From Janthinobacterium saanense (GTDB lineage: Bacteria > Pseudomonadota > Gammaproteobacteria > Burkholderiales > Burkholderiaceae_D): 64,000 nucleotides of DNA. This document shows positions 42,532 to 51,375 of the stretch, piece after piece. The stretch's first letter is position 1. Every line of letters starts with the position of its first letter. The translations under genes and the position numbers were made by a program. A model generated the notes under the pieces. The model searched no databases. It was not told the DNA's origin and saw only the letters and a program-made list of their open reading frames with translations. The stretch spans positions 1-64,000 of the forward strand of contig NZ_JACHCI010000028.1 in NCBI RefSeq assembly GCF_014200675.1, given 5' to 3'.

Positions 42532-43665
42532 TTAGAATTGGTTGCCAGCCAGCGTATGCGTCAGGGCATGAATAGGCAGCAGGGCGGCGCCCAGCGCGAT
42601 TGAGCTGCGGCCCAGCTCGGACACCCGCACCACGCAGGCCGAACGGTGGTCACCCTGGATCAGGCGGCCGTTGTTCAGCCGGTCTGACAGGCGCGTCAGC
42701 AGGGAGAAAGGTAAAGAGCCCGACAGCATGATCTCGGCCGGATCGAACCAGGCGATGGCGCTGTTCAAGGCCGCTTCCAGCTGTTCGGCCGCCCGGTCCA
42801 GCCAGCGCGCTATCACGTCTTCATACGCGCGCGTCTGTTCATCGAAATCCGCCACGGAATCGATTTCGCAGCCGGCCTCGCGCAGCAGGGCCAGCAAGTC
42901 CAGCGTGGTTGGGCGCGGGCGGTCGCTTGTATACAGGATGCCGATTTCGCCCGCGCTGCCCAAGCCGCCGCGCAGCAGGCGTCCGTCTTCAATCACACCC
43001 GCACCCACGCCATAACCGAGCAGGATGACGATCACGGTCGACGATTGCCGCACGGGGCCGCCACGATAGTATTCGGCCAGCGCCGCTGCATTGGCGTCGT
43101 TTTCCAGCATTACGCGCAAGCCCAGGGTATCGTCCAGAATTTGACGCAGCGGCACGTCGCGCCAGCCCGGCAAGTCTGTCACCACATGCCAGCGCTTGCC
43201 ATCGCGCGCCAGGGCAGGGCCCGGGATGCCGATGCCGACACCGAGAAAACGCTTGCCCAGCAAGCGGTGTTTGACCGACAGGTCGATGATGCGTTGGTCG
43301 AGCAGCTGGGCAAACTCCACCGGGCCTGGCGTGCCGATGGTTTCGGTGGTCATCGAGATCAGTCCGCCGGCAAAATCGACAAGGGCAATTTCCAGCACGC
43401 CTTTATGGATGGTCGCGCCCACCGTGTAGCCGCCTTCCGGTGAAATCGTCAAGGGTATGGTTGGGCGTCCCCGGCGTGGCGCCTCGGGCGACACCAGTTC
43501 CTCGACCAGGCCCAGATTCAATAACTCATGCGACAACTTGGTCACCGTCGAGTTGCTGACGTCCATCGCCAGCGATAGCTCGGTGCGGGCCGTCGGCCCC
43601 CTGGTGCGCAAATGCCAGAGCAAGTGTTTTGCCTCTGAACTCAGGTTCAAACGTCCAATATTCAT
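42532..43665 (-). CDS. ROK-family transcriptional regulator
   Basis: 377 residues. The N-terminal winged helix (about 10-65, 'RTELSLAMDVSNSTVTKLSHELLNLGLVEEL') is followed by the ROK sugar-kinase fold with 'GVGIGIPGPA', 'ENDANAAALAEYYRG' and 'GYGVGAGVIEDGRLLRGGLGSAGEIG'. The Cys-rich zinc motif (CxCGxxGC) normally found after the 'GEIGH' segment is absent here ('GEIGILYTSDRPRP'), so effector binding or structure may differ. It is divergent from a receptor gene with an AT-rich palindrome between, and probably represses the sugar-uptake genes to the right. Confidence 0.88.
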   Translation of the reverse strand: MNIGRLNLSSEAKHLLWHLRTRGPTARTELSLAMDVSNSTVTKLSHELLNLGLVEELVSPEAPRRGRPTIPLTISPEGGYTVGATIHKGVLEIALVDFAGGLISMTTETIGTPGPVEFAQLLDQRIIDLSVKHRLLGKRFLGVGIGIPGPALARDGKRWHVVTDLPGWRDVPLRQILDDTLGLRVMLENDANAAALAEYYRGGPVRQSSTVIVILLGYGVGAGVIEDGRLLRGGLGSAGEIGILYTSDRPRPTTLDLLALLREAGCEIDSVADFDEQTRAYEDVIARWLDRAAEQLEAALNSAIAWFDPAEIMLSGSLPFSLLTRLSDRLNNGRLIQGDHRSACVVRVSELGRSSIALGAALLPIHALTHTLAGNQF

Positions 43666-43724
43666 GCGGGATCATGGCTCGCGCCATCGTTGTTGTTGGG
43701 TATAAGCGACATAATAGTTGATTT

Positions 43725-43752
43725 TTTATTTATTTCGCAAGTAATAAATAAA
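43725..43752. promoter_or_regulatory. candidate ROK operator
   Basis: TTTATTTATT (43725-43734) and AATAAATAAA (43743-43752) are perfect 10-bp arms around an 8-bp spacer. NagC/Mlc-type ROK repressors bind AT-rich palindromes with TTATTT...AAATAA arms, so the match in kind is good. It lies 60 bases from the ROK start and 68 from the receptor start. Confidence 0.65.
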
Positions 43753-43819
43753 GCTGTCATATACCGTCAGTAGTATCGCCGTTGACTGCTTGTCACTACC
43801 AACTATTACAGAGGAAACC

Positions 43820-46366
43820 ATGTCTAAAAGAAAGTCGACGCGTACCCAAGGCTGTGCCCTGGTCGCGTTATGCGCCATTGCTGCTCCCGTTCTTGCTCAG
43901 ACGGCAACGCAAGATGCTGGCGCGCCAGCACAGCAGCAGGGTGTGGTGGCGCAGGAAGCATCTGCTGCGGCGCCAGCGTCGGACCAGTCCGATGCCTCGG
44001 TAGTGGTGGTGACGGGCTCGGCGCGTCCGCAGCGCCGTTTTGACGTGTCGTATGCCGTCAATGCGCTGTCGCAAAAAGAGGTGCAAAAGCTGGCGCCGCA
44101 AAACATGGCGGATTTGCTGGGCAAGCTGCCCGGCATCCAGGTCGAGGCGACCGGTGGTGAAGTGCAAAACATCACGCGTGTGCGCGGCATCCCGACCGAC
44201 GACGGCCTGGCGCTGTTCCAGCAAGATGGCTTGCCGCTGTTCACCGAAATCAATGGCTTTTTCTTCCGTGGCGATAGCCTGAACCGTTATGACCTGATGA
44301 CCAACCGCCTGGAAGTGGTGCGCGGCGGTCCGGCGCCCATCTATGCCAGCCAGGCAGCGGCGATTGTCAACAGCACTACCGTGACGGGTGGCGAACAAAC
44401 CCGTGGCAAGGCGCAAGTGACCCTGGGCACCACCGGCCTGGCCCGTGTCGACCTGATGCAGTCGGGCAAGATCGACGACCGCACCTATTACGCCATCGGC
44501 GGCTTTTTGCGCGAAGACCAGGGCCATCGCGACAACGGTTTCCCGAATGACCGTGGCGGCCAGATCCGCGCCAATATCAAGCGCGTGACCGATGCGGGCG
44601 TGCTGAAATTGAGCGTCAATTACCTGAACGACCATAACCAGTTTTACTTGCCGATACCGATTGCGGATCCGCGCAACCCGTCCGTTTCGCTCGATAAATA
44701 CATCAATTATTTCGATGGCACCATGAATTCGCCCTCGCTGCAAAACGTCACGCAAAAATACCGTGATGGTAATGGCAACCTGCAAACCGACCACCGCGAC
44801 CTGGACAATGGCCGCCATCTGCAGTTTGGCAATGTCGGCGTGCAATTCGATGGCGACATCGGCGAATGGCGTCTGTCGGCCAAGGGCGGCTATACCCAGG
44901 GCCGATTGGATTTCGATGCCTATTATTCGACCTCGAACCCGGCCGACGCCACTGCGTTTGCCAACGGCTTTAAAAATGCGGCCACGGCGGCATTCGGCCC
45001 GGTCGATCACTTCGGTTACGCAATAGCCGGCACCAATGGCGCGCAAGTCTATAATCCGAACAGCGCTTCGGGGCTGGTGGTGCAAGGGCAGTACCGCGCA
45101 GCGAGCTCCAGCTTTTACTCGGCCCAGAGCGACATCAACCTGACGCGCAACTTCCAGACTGCGATGGGTAACCATGACGTCAAGTTTGGCGTCTACACCA
45201 GTGCTTACGGCCAGACCAGCAAATCGGTCTACAACGACATGCTGACCGAAGTGGCTGGCCAGCCACGCACCCTTGATTTGATCGCTTATGCCGCCAATGG
45301 TTCCATGCTCGGTTCCGTGACGGACAAGGGCGTGCTGCATTACACGTCGACCCTGAACCAGGGCGACACGGACGCCAAGATGGGCGCTTTTTATGTCAAT
45401 GACACCTGGGAAGTCAATGACCGGCTGCGCCTTGACGCCGGCTTGCGCGCCGAGCGCTACCACTACAACGGTTATGCGCTGCTGACCAACCAGGTCAACC
45501 TGGGCGACCCGACCACCCTGGCCGACGACACCACCCGCGCCTTTACGGGGGCACGCCAGGACCACACCTATAACACCACGACCAAGAACTGGACCGCCGG
45601 CGCCAACTACGATTTCTCGGAACAGTTTGGTGGCTACGCCCGCGTTTCGCACCTGGAAGTGCCGCCATCGCTGCAGGTGGCCGCCACCGTCGATCCGCTG
45701 GTGCTGACCACCAAGGCCGACCAGTATGAAGTCGGCGTGAAAGCCAAGGCAGGCCGCTCCTACCTGTACGTGACGGGTTTCTACACCAAGTTCAACCCGC
45801 TCAACGCTTCGTTTACCGCGTTTAACCCGGTCACGGGGCGCAATGACCAGACCGTGCCCTTCTTTGGCCAGGCCATCGTCAAGGGCGCCGAATTCGATGG
45901 CGCCTGGTTCATGACGGACCGTTTCTACCTGAATGGCTCGCTGACCTTGCAAGATCCGCAATACAAGAACTTTGTCAGCAGCGTGGGCGCCGATCCATCG
46001 CAAGTGGTGGGCAACCAGATCATTCGTGAACCCAAGGTGTTCGGCAATATCCGCCCCAGCTATAATTTCAATGTAGGCGACAAGCAAGTTGACGTCTATG
46101 GCAGCTACGCTTACACCGGTAAGCGTTATGTCGACTTTTTCAACGCAACCGAACTGCCCGCCTACCACTCCTTCGGCGCTGGCGTGACGGTGACACAAGG
46201 AGACTGGACATTGCAAATTGTTGGTGACAATCTGACGAATGCCAAAGGTTTGACCGAAGGCAATACCCGTACCGACACCCTGTCGGGCCAGGGCACCCAG
46301 CAAGCGATTTACGGCCGCCCCGTATTTGGCCGCAGCGGCCGCATCGTGCTGAGCAAAGCGTGGTGA
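43820..46366 (+). CDS. TonB-dependent receptor of a probable carbohydrate-uptake locus
   Basis: 848 residues from the ATG at 43820 (AGAGGA upstream). The signal peptide ends near residue 26 (...PVLA/QT), followed by a Gln/Ala-rich linker. The plug has 'VNALSQKEVQKLAPQNMADLLGKLPGIQVE' and 'LEVVRGGPAPIYASQAAAIVN', and the barrel ends in 'IVLSKAW' (terminal aromatic). No STN domain is present. Linkage to a ROK regulator, a DUF218 protein and an MFS carrier suggests import of an oligosaccharide or sugar phosphate rather than a siderophore. Confidence 0.88.
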   Translation: MSKRKSTRTQGCALVALCAIAAPVLAQTATQDAGAPAQQQGVVAQEASAAAPASDQSDASVVVVTGSARPQRRFDVSYAVNALSQKEVQKLAPQNMADLLGKLPGIQVEATGGEVQNITRVRGIPTDDGLALFQQDGLPLFTEINGFFFRGDSLNRYDLMTNRLEVVRGGPAPIYASQAAAIVNSTTVTGGEQTRGKAQVTLGTTGLARVDLMQSGKIDDRTYYAIGGFLREDQGHRDNGFPNDRGGQIRANIKRVTDAGVLKLSVNYLNDHNQFYLPIPIADPRNPSVSLDKYINYFDGTMNSPSLQNVTQKYRDGNGNLQTDHRDLDNGRHLQFGNVGVQFDGDIGEWRLSAKGGYTQGRLDFDAYYSTSNPADATAFANGFKNAATAAFGPVDHFGYAIAGTNGAQVYNPNSASGLVVQGQYRAASSSFYSAQSDINLTRNFQTAMGNHDVKFGVYTSAYGQTSKSVYNDMLTEVAGQPRTLDLIAYAANGSMLGSVTDKGVLHYTSTLNQGDTDAKMGAFYVNDTWEVNDRLRLDAGLRAERYHYNGYALLTNQVNLGDPTTLADDTTRAFTGARQDHTYNTTTKNWTAGANYDFSEQFGGYARVSHLEVPPSLQVAATVDPLVLTTKADQYEVGVKAKAGRSYLYVTGFYTKFNPLNASFTAFNPVTGRNDQTVPFFGQAIVKGAEFDGAWFMTDRFYLNGSLTLQDPQYKNFVSSVGADPSQVVGNQIIREPKVFGNIRPSYNFNVGDKQVDVYGSYAYTGKRYVDFFNATELPAYHSFGAGVTVTQGDWTLQIVGDNLTNAKGLTEGNTRTDTLSGQGTQQAIYGRPVFGRSGRIVLSKAW

Positions 46367-46370
46367 TGGG

Positions 46371-47531
46371 ATGAAGCGTGCACTATTAGTGGCAGCATCC
46401 TTGCTGTCGATGGCGCAAGCTGTACAGGCTGCTCCCGTGCGTGATGCGCATTGGGCGCTGCTGGGCAATCAGCTGTTCCCAGCCATGCTGGACCTGGGCG
46501 CTGACACCGCGCAAGCTGCGCCAGCTTTGAAGGACGTGCTGGCCAGGCGCCGTGTGCGTTTCGATGCTTGCCAGCATGAGGCCGCTTGCGTCTTGCGCGC
46601 AGCCAGCTGGAGCGACGCCGAGATAACGACAGTGTCGACTCTGGCGGCCAAGCGCCCGGCGACGAGCTGGCGCAAGGTGTCGCTGGCCGACGACGGCGTG
46701 GCAGCCCAGCTGACGCGCGAACTGCGTGGCTTGAACAGCATCATCGCCGTGTATGGCCAGGGCGCGGCGCCGCGCTATCCGAAGATAGACGGTCCGCTGG
46801 AGGCAGTCGGCAGCAAGCTGTTCAACGATAGCGTTGCCGATGCGGTACTGTTGGGCGAGGCCAGCGAGGACGAGCCTGCATTGGCGCTGGACCATAGCCT
46901 GGCAATCGGCCTGGCTTTGCTGGACGTCAATGACCGCAGCGAAGCGGTGGAGTTCGAACCGCTGGAAGCGAAGTTCAATGCCGACGCGCTGGCCCGCGCC
47001 AGAACGCTGGATTGGCGCCAATACCGCTACACGGCCATCGTGGTGCCGGGCATGGGACCGGAAAACCTGGCCACGCCCCTGAGTGCGCGCGGCAAGTTGC
47101 GCGTGCGCCTGGCGGCACAGCGCTTTGCGCAAGGCGACGTGGCGTTCGTGATGATGAGCGGCGCCTCCGTGCATCCCAAGGGCAGCCGTTTCGTGGAAGC
47201 GGTGGAAATGCGCAAGGCCTTGATCGAGCGTTACGGCGTACCGGCCGACCGCATCATCATCGAGCCATATGCGCGCCATACGACCACCAATCTGCGCAAT
47301 GCCACGCGCAGGCTGATCGCGCTGGGCGCCCCGCTGGACCGTGACGGCCTGGTGATTACCGACGTGGACCAAAGCCGCTACATCGGCAGCCCGGAGTTCG
47401 ACCAGCGCAACCTGCAAGAGCTCGGCTATCAGCCGGCAACCATCGGTGCGCGCATCTCGCCGACGGAGCTGGTGTTCCGGCCTGCTGCCGCCTCGGCCCG
47501 CATGGATCCTAAAGATCCGCTCGATCCATAA
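46371..47531 (+). CDS. DUF218 (YdcF/SanA-like) domain protein, exported
   Basis: 386 residues with a signal peptide ending near 20. The C-terminal half has 'VVPGMGPENLATPLSARGKLRVRLAAQRFAQGDVAFVMMSGASVHPKGSRFVEAVEMRKAL' and 'DRIIIEPYARHTTTNLRNATRRL', the hallmark of DUF218. Some family members bind S-adenosylmethionine or affect envelope integrity; the biochemical role here is unknown. The start is four bases after the receptor stop, so it is in the same operon. In several bacteria, DUF218 proteins accompany glycan-uptake receptors. Confidence 0.75.
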   Translation: MKRALLVAASLLSMAQAVQAAPVRDAHWALLGNQLFPAMLDLGADTAQAAPALKDVLARRRVRFDACQHEAACVLRAASWSDAEITTVSTLAAKRPATSWRKVSLADDGVAAQLTRELRGLNSIIAVYGQGAAPRYPKIDGPLEAVGSKLFNDSVADAVLLGEASEDEPALALDHSLAIGLALLDVNDRSEAVEFEPLEAKFNADALARARTLDWRQYRYTAIVVPGMGPENLATPLSARGKLRVRLAAQRFAQGDVAFVMMSGASVHPKGSRFVEAVEMRKALIERYGVPADRIIIEPYARHTTTNLRNATRRLIALGAPLDRDGLVITDVDQSRYIGSPEFDQRNLQELGYQPATIGARISPTELVFRPAAASARMDPKDPLDP

Positions 47532-47562
47532 GCCTGTTTCCGATGAGATCGTGGTGAAAAGC

Positions 47563-47597
47563 AAGGGGAGTGGCCAGACGGCTACCCCCTTTTTTTA
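47563..47597 (+). terminator. intrinsic terminator after the DUF218 gene
   Basis: AAGGGG...TGGCC-agac-GGCTA...CCCCCTT with seven T closes the operon 32 bases after the stop. The MFS gene starts 13 bases later and may depend on read-through or its own promoter. Confidence 0.7.
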
Positions 47598-47609
47598 AGG
47601 GCGGCCATC

Positions 47610-48935
47610 GTGAGCACTGCATCTGATCATTTGCTGGGAACGCCATCGTCACGCGGGCTGACCCGTGCCTACGCGGGCGCGCATTTCGGCAAAAGCCTGT
47701 TCTGGTACGCCAGTGAAATCCTGTTTGCCTACTTTCTCACGGAAGTGGGCCACATTCCCGTGCGCTATATGGGGCTGATACTGGCCATCGGCTATTTTTC
47801 GGGCACGGCTGCCGATCTCGTCCTGGGACTGCTGCTGCGCCGGCGCCTGTCCCACGTCATGGCGGCTTGCCGGCTGCAATGCCTGGGCGCCGTGCTCAGC
47901 GCCTTGACGCTGGTGCTGCTGTTTCTTTGCAGCTACGTGCCGCCCGCCTGGAGCGCTCCCTACGCCTTGCTGACGGGTATCACCTTTCGCATCGCTTACG
48001 CACTCTATGATTTGCCGCAGAACGCCTTGCTCAGCCTGGCGACCAAGGACGCCGACAGCCGCTCAAGGGTCAGTTCCCTGCGCATCTTCTTCAGCGGTAC
48101 GGCATCCTTCCTGATCGCCAGCGCCATCGCGCCTCTGTTGACGTCCCGCATCACCACGGACCAGCCCGCACGTTTCCTGCTGCTGGTGCTGGGGCTGTCG
48201 CTGGCCGCCATCGTCTCGGCTGTTGTTTTGTTGCGGGCCATGCGTAAAGCCGGCCCTTTTCCGGCACTGCCATCCACGCAGGCGGCGCGGCCAGGCTGGT
48301 GGCAATCGCTGTGCGGCTTGCCGCCAGGGGTATGGATAGTGGTGGCCATGATCGTGCTGATCTCGGGCGGCTGCGCCATGTTTCTCAGGATGGAGCCGTA
48401 TTACATTGCCTACGTGCTCAAGTCGCCGGCGCGGGGAGCATCGATAGTCATGATGGCGTCGCTGGGCGCGATCCTGTCGCAGTTTCTATGGCGCTATCTG
48501 TTGCTGCAGCCGGGCAAGAGCAGGGTAGATTGTTTGCTGCTGGCCACCATGGGCTTGCTGGTCTCGATAACGGGATTTTGGCTCGATGCCCATGATTGGC
48601 GACTGACGATGGCTTGCGCCCTGGGTTTTGGCATCTTCAGCGGTGGTTGCGGCACGGTATTGTGGGCTGCTTTTGGCGACCTGGTTGCAGACAGCGCCAA
48701 GGCCGACGCAGGCCTGGCGTACGGCTTGATGACAGGCAGCGTCAAGATTGCGCTTGGATGCAACTGCCTGATGCTGGGGACGCTGCTTGACGGCATCGAT
48801 TACCGTGGAGTCCAAAACGGAGAGTTGCTCAGCCTGATGTGCCTGCCCTTGATGCTGGCGTGCCTGCTGGTCATGCTGCTGATCTGGCTATGGGCGCGCA
48901 CGGGCCTGCCGGCGAGATATCAAAGATATCAATGA
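47610..48935 (+). CDS. MFS transporter, GPH-like
   Basis: 441 residues, GTG start. Twelve spans are predicted. 'AYAGAHFGKSLFWYASEILFAYFLTEVGHIPVRYMGLILAIGYFSGTAADLVLG' resembles the N-terminal region of glycoside-pentoside-hexuronide:cation symporters, and 'LYDLPQNALLSLATKDADSRSRVSSLRIFFSGTAS' fits the family's central loop. Together with the receptor it would move a sugar derivative from outside into the cytoplasm. Substrate not determined. Confidence 0.82.
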   Translation: MSTASDHLLGTPSSRGLTRAYAGAHFGKSLFWYASEILFAYFLTEVGHIPVRYMGLILAIGYFSGTAADLVLGLLLRRRLSHVMAACRLQCLGAVLSALTLVLLFLCSYVPPAWSAPYALLTGITFRIAYALYDLPQNALLSLATKDADSRSRVSSLRIFFSGTASFLIASAIAPLLTSRITTDQPARFLLLVLGLSLAAIVSAVVLLRAMRKAGPFPALPSTQAARPGWWQSLCGLPPGVWIVVAMIVLISGGCAMFLRMEPYYIAYVLKSPARGASIVMMASLGAILSQFLWRYLLLQPGKSRVDCLLLATMGLLVSITGFWLDAHDWRLTMACALGFGIFSGGCGTVLWAAFGDLVADSAKADAGLAYGLMTGSVKIALGCNCLMLGTLLDGIDYRGVQNGELLSLMCLPLMLACLLVMLLIWLWARTGLPARYQRYQ

Positions 48936-48940
48936 AACGC

Positions 48941-49062
48941 ATTTCTATCATCACAACATACAATTGGATGGCGATGCTGCAATGCGTCATTATTGAGCTG
49001 TCTCCTCTACTTCCTCACAGGAAATAGATTCAGCCCGCTCCCGTAGCGGGCTTTTTTTTGCC
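48941..49062 (+). ncRNA. predicted small RNA unit, four-copy family, copy 4
   Basis: ATTTCTATCATCA box, TTGGAT/CATTAT promoter-like elements (-10 at 48988-48993), CU-rich CTGTCTCCTCTACTTCCTC and the TTCC-TCAC-AGGAA hairpin as in copy 2. The common terminator (T run 49052-49059) has one change (CCGTAGCGGG), confined to its loop. It starts six bases after the MFS stop and could also act as that gene's terminator. Confidence 0.68.
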
Positions 49063-49164
49063 TTTTTTCTGCGTGCATGCTTGCACACGCTTGCTTGCGA
49101 AGTTGGCATCTTGTTGCCATGGCGCATGTTAAACTGGCATCTCTCCCTACTTGAAGACTTTGCG

Positions 49165-50754
49165 ATGATAGAGCTGCTGCGCCATACGCTGGAATCGACT
49201 CCGATCCTGGCCTTATTTCTTGTTATCGGCGTCGGTTATGCGCTGGGTCGCGTCAGCGTGTTCGGTTTTTCGCTGGGCGTGGGCGGCGTGCTGTTCGCCG
49301 GGCTGGCGCTGGGAGCGTTCGCGCCCGGTTCCGTGCCGCCGCCGCTGGTTGGCTCCATCGGCTTGCTGCTGTTTCTATATGGCATAGGCGTGCAGTACGG
49401 CACGCAATTTTTTGCCGGTTTGCGCGGGGCAGGGCAGAAGCATAACCTGATCGCTTTTATCGCCGTCATGGGTGGCCTGGCCGTCTCCATCTGGGGCGGG
49501 CAGTGGATCGATATTTCCCTGCGCATGGCCAGCGGCGTGTTTGCCGGCGCCATGACCAGCACGGCTGCCTTGCAGGCGGCGCTGGAAGCATCGCACGGCA
49601 ATGGCGACGCGGCCGTCGGTTATGCGGTGGCCTACCCGTTCGGCGTGGTGGGCCCCATGCTGGGCTTGTACCTGGCGGGGCGCGTATTAAAACCCGTGCT
49701 CACGCCGCCACCGGCGCCGATCATCGTGTCGGAAATCACCATCGATACGGCCGCCCTGGCAGGCGCCGATTTATCGGCTTTGGCGGAAGGCCCGCTGGCT
49801 GGCGTGCAAGTGATTGCCGTGCGCCAGGGACATCAAAACCGCTTGCCGGCGCCCGGCGTGGTGCTGGCGCTGGGTGACGCGCTGATGGTCACCGGTACGG
49901 TCGCCGCCGTGGAAGCGGCCAGGACGGCGCTGGGCCATTCGGACCCGGGCCGTTTGATGAAGGACCGCAGCGATTTCGATGGCATGGAAGTGTTTGTATC
50001 CGATGCGGAAATCGTCGGCGTGCCGCTGGGCGAGCTGAACCTGGCTAAAGATTTCCCGCTGCAAATCGCCTTCATCCGCCGCGGCGACGCCATGATCTTG
50101 CCGCAGCCTTATCTGACGCTGGAATTCGGCGACCGGGTGATGGTCATTGCGCCATCGCAGCACGCGGCCGACGTGCGCAAGCTGTTCGGCAATTCGATCA
50201 CGGCCACGGCCGAGTTCAGCTATGTCTCGCTGGGCATGGGCATGGTGCTGGGCGTCTTGCTGGGCCTGATCCCGATTCCCTTGCCATGGATAGGCTCGTT
50301 CAGCCTGGGCCTGGCCGGCGGACCGCTGGTGATGGCGCTGATTTTGGGCCGCTTGGGCCGCGTCGGTAAAGTCAGCTGGCGCTTGCCGCTGTCGGCCAAT
50401 CTGGTCATGCGCAACTATGGCTTGACGATTTTCCTCGCTTCCGTCGGCATGGCTTCCGGCTTGCCGTTCGTGCGGCAAGTGGGCGCCGATGGTTTACCCA
50501 TGCTGGTGCTGGGCGCCGTGACGGTGCTGGTGGTGGTGGGCCTGGTGGTGCTGCTGGGCAGAATCTTCCTGCGCCTGCCATTCTCCGAACTCTTGGGCAT
50601 CGCCGCCGGCGCCACCGGCAACCCCGCCGTGCTGGTGTTTGCCAATCGCCTGGCCAAGTCAGACAGGCCCAACCTTGGCTATGCCATGATTTTCCCCAGT
50701 ATGACTATCGTCAAGATCATTGCGGTGCAGGTGTTGCTGCATTTGTATGGGTAA
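49165..50754 (+). CDS. AspT/YidE-type aspartate:alanine exchanger family transporter
   Basis: 529 residues from the ATG at 49165; the upstream frame lacks support. Two repeated membrane halves ('LFLVIGVGYALGRVSVFGFSLGVGGVLFAGLALGAF' and 'FSYVSLGMGMVLGVLLGLIPIPLPWIGSFSLGLAGGPLVMALILG') flank two cytoplasmic TrkA-C (RCK_C) domains at about 185-350. This is the AAE family layout. Family members exchange aspartate and alanine or act on succinate and other substrates. The specific exchange is not readable here. Confidence 0.88.
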   Translation: MIELLRHTLESTPILALFLVIGVGYALGRVSVFGFSLGVGGVLFAGLALGAFAPGSVPPPLVGSIGLLLFLYGIGVQYGTQFFAGLRGAGQKHNLIAFIAVMGGLAVSIWGGQWIDISLRMASGVFAGAMTSTAALQAALEASHGNGDAAVGYAVAYPFGVVGPMLGLYLAGRVLKPVLTPPPAPIIVSEITIDTAALAGADLSALAEGPLAGVQVIAVRQGHQNRLPAPGVVLALGDALMVTGTVAAVEAARTALGHSDPGRLMKDRSDFDGMEVFVSDAEIVGVPLGELNLAKDFPLQIAFIRRGDAMILPQPYLTLEFGDRVMVIAPSQHAADVRKLFGNSITATAEFSYVSLGMGMVLGVLLGLIPIPLPWIGSFSLGLAGGPLVMALILGRLGRVGKVSWRLPLSANLVMRNYGLTIFLASVGMASGLPFVRQVGADGLPMLVLGAVTVLVVVGLVVLLGRIFLRLPFSELLGIAAGATGNPAVLVFANRLAKSDRPNLGYAMIFPSMTIVKIIAVQVLLHLYG

Positions 50755-50965
50755 AAGCGCCGGGTGTCTGCTTCGTATGCAAGATGTCTCCAGCGGACCG
50801 TGCAGATAGTCTGCCTATCGTTTGCTCAGCATCAAAAGATAACGTCGATAGCGTCGTGTGGACTGGTATTGGATGGCGACGTATTTGATAATGCATGAGC
50901 TGCCGCCCATGATGAAATTGCCTCCCTTGGTTTCTGAAAGTGACCTTGGAACTTACGCATATCTA

Positions 50966-51012
50966 TCTAGAGTCGTGTGATTATGTACCCTCTCGTCACT
51001 GGCCGCTCTTCA
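50966..51012 (+). repeat. 47-bp repeat, copy B
   Basis: The inverted partner of 46-92 (46/47 identical). On the left a short frame (from 50891, ending MKLPPLVSESDLGTYAYLSRVV-stop) terminates inside it. On the right, two small membrane-protein genes follow. The sequences beyond each end of the two copies are unrelated, so the 47 bp are a discrete conserved block. Confidence 0.85.
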
Positions 51013-51016
51013 GGGC

Positions 51017-51352
51017 ATGGTCGTAGTGGGCAAGGACTCCATCTGGATCGCCTTCGGCCTTCACATCTTTTTGATTGTGATATCGGTGGTTGCGGTCGGA
51101 CTCAACTCCCTGGACCTTCCGGCTGGTTATCGTCCTGTGCATCCGTATATTCCCGATAATCGTATTTTTCTTATGTCCATCGCTGCATTGTTGCTTGTCA
51201 ATGTTACTTACTCCGCTACCCACGCGACCTTGCTTGAGCAGCAGGCGGCAGACGAAAAAATCAAGGTGGACGCACAACAGAAGATGTTGGCGGACAAACA
51301 GGCTATAATCGAGCGCATGGAAAGATGCATTACTAGCGCTAACAGCGTCTGA
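51017..51352 (+). CDS. small membrane protein, function unknown
   Basis: 111 residues with two hydrophobic helices (about 10-30 and 50-65) and a charged coiled-coil tail ('LEQQAADEKIKVDAQQKMLADKQAIIERMERCI'). The coding start is uncertain: CAGGGC is a weak RBS and the frame stays open to 50981, inside the repeat. It lies in an accessory patch starting at copy B of the 47-bp repeat. Size and topology recall phage lysis or toxin-like proteins, but no family is recognised. Confidence 0.5.
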   Translation: MVVVGKDSIWIAFGLHIFLIVISVVAVGLNSLDLPAGYRPVHPYIPDNRIFLMSIAALLLVNVTYSATHATLLEQQAADEKIKVDAQQKMLADKQAIIERMERCITSANSV

Positions 51353-51375
51353 GTAAATTGTTTGAAGGACATGAA

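Noticed and set aside
43868-46468. Long open frame (866 codons) antisense to the TonB receptor
   Set aside because: The + strand frame has an RBS, signal peptide and receptor motifs; the antisense frame is a by-product of high-GC codon bias, with low-complexity composition.
28839-49062. Reading the four 122-bp units as a CRISPR array or as REP/BIME repeats
   Set aside because: They are kilobases apart, have no spacer-repeat structure, and each ends in a functional-looking terminator with a promoter-like element upstream.
28839-49062. Reading the four units only as terminators of the upstream genes
   Set aside because: Conservation runs about 90 bases upstream of the terminator stem, prc already has its own terminator, and copy 3 follows no + strand gene.
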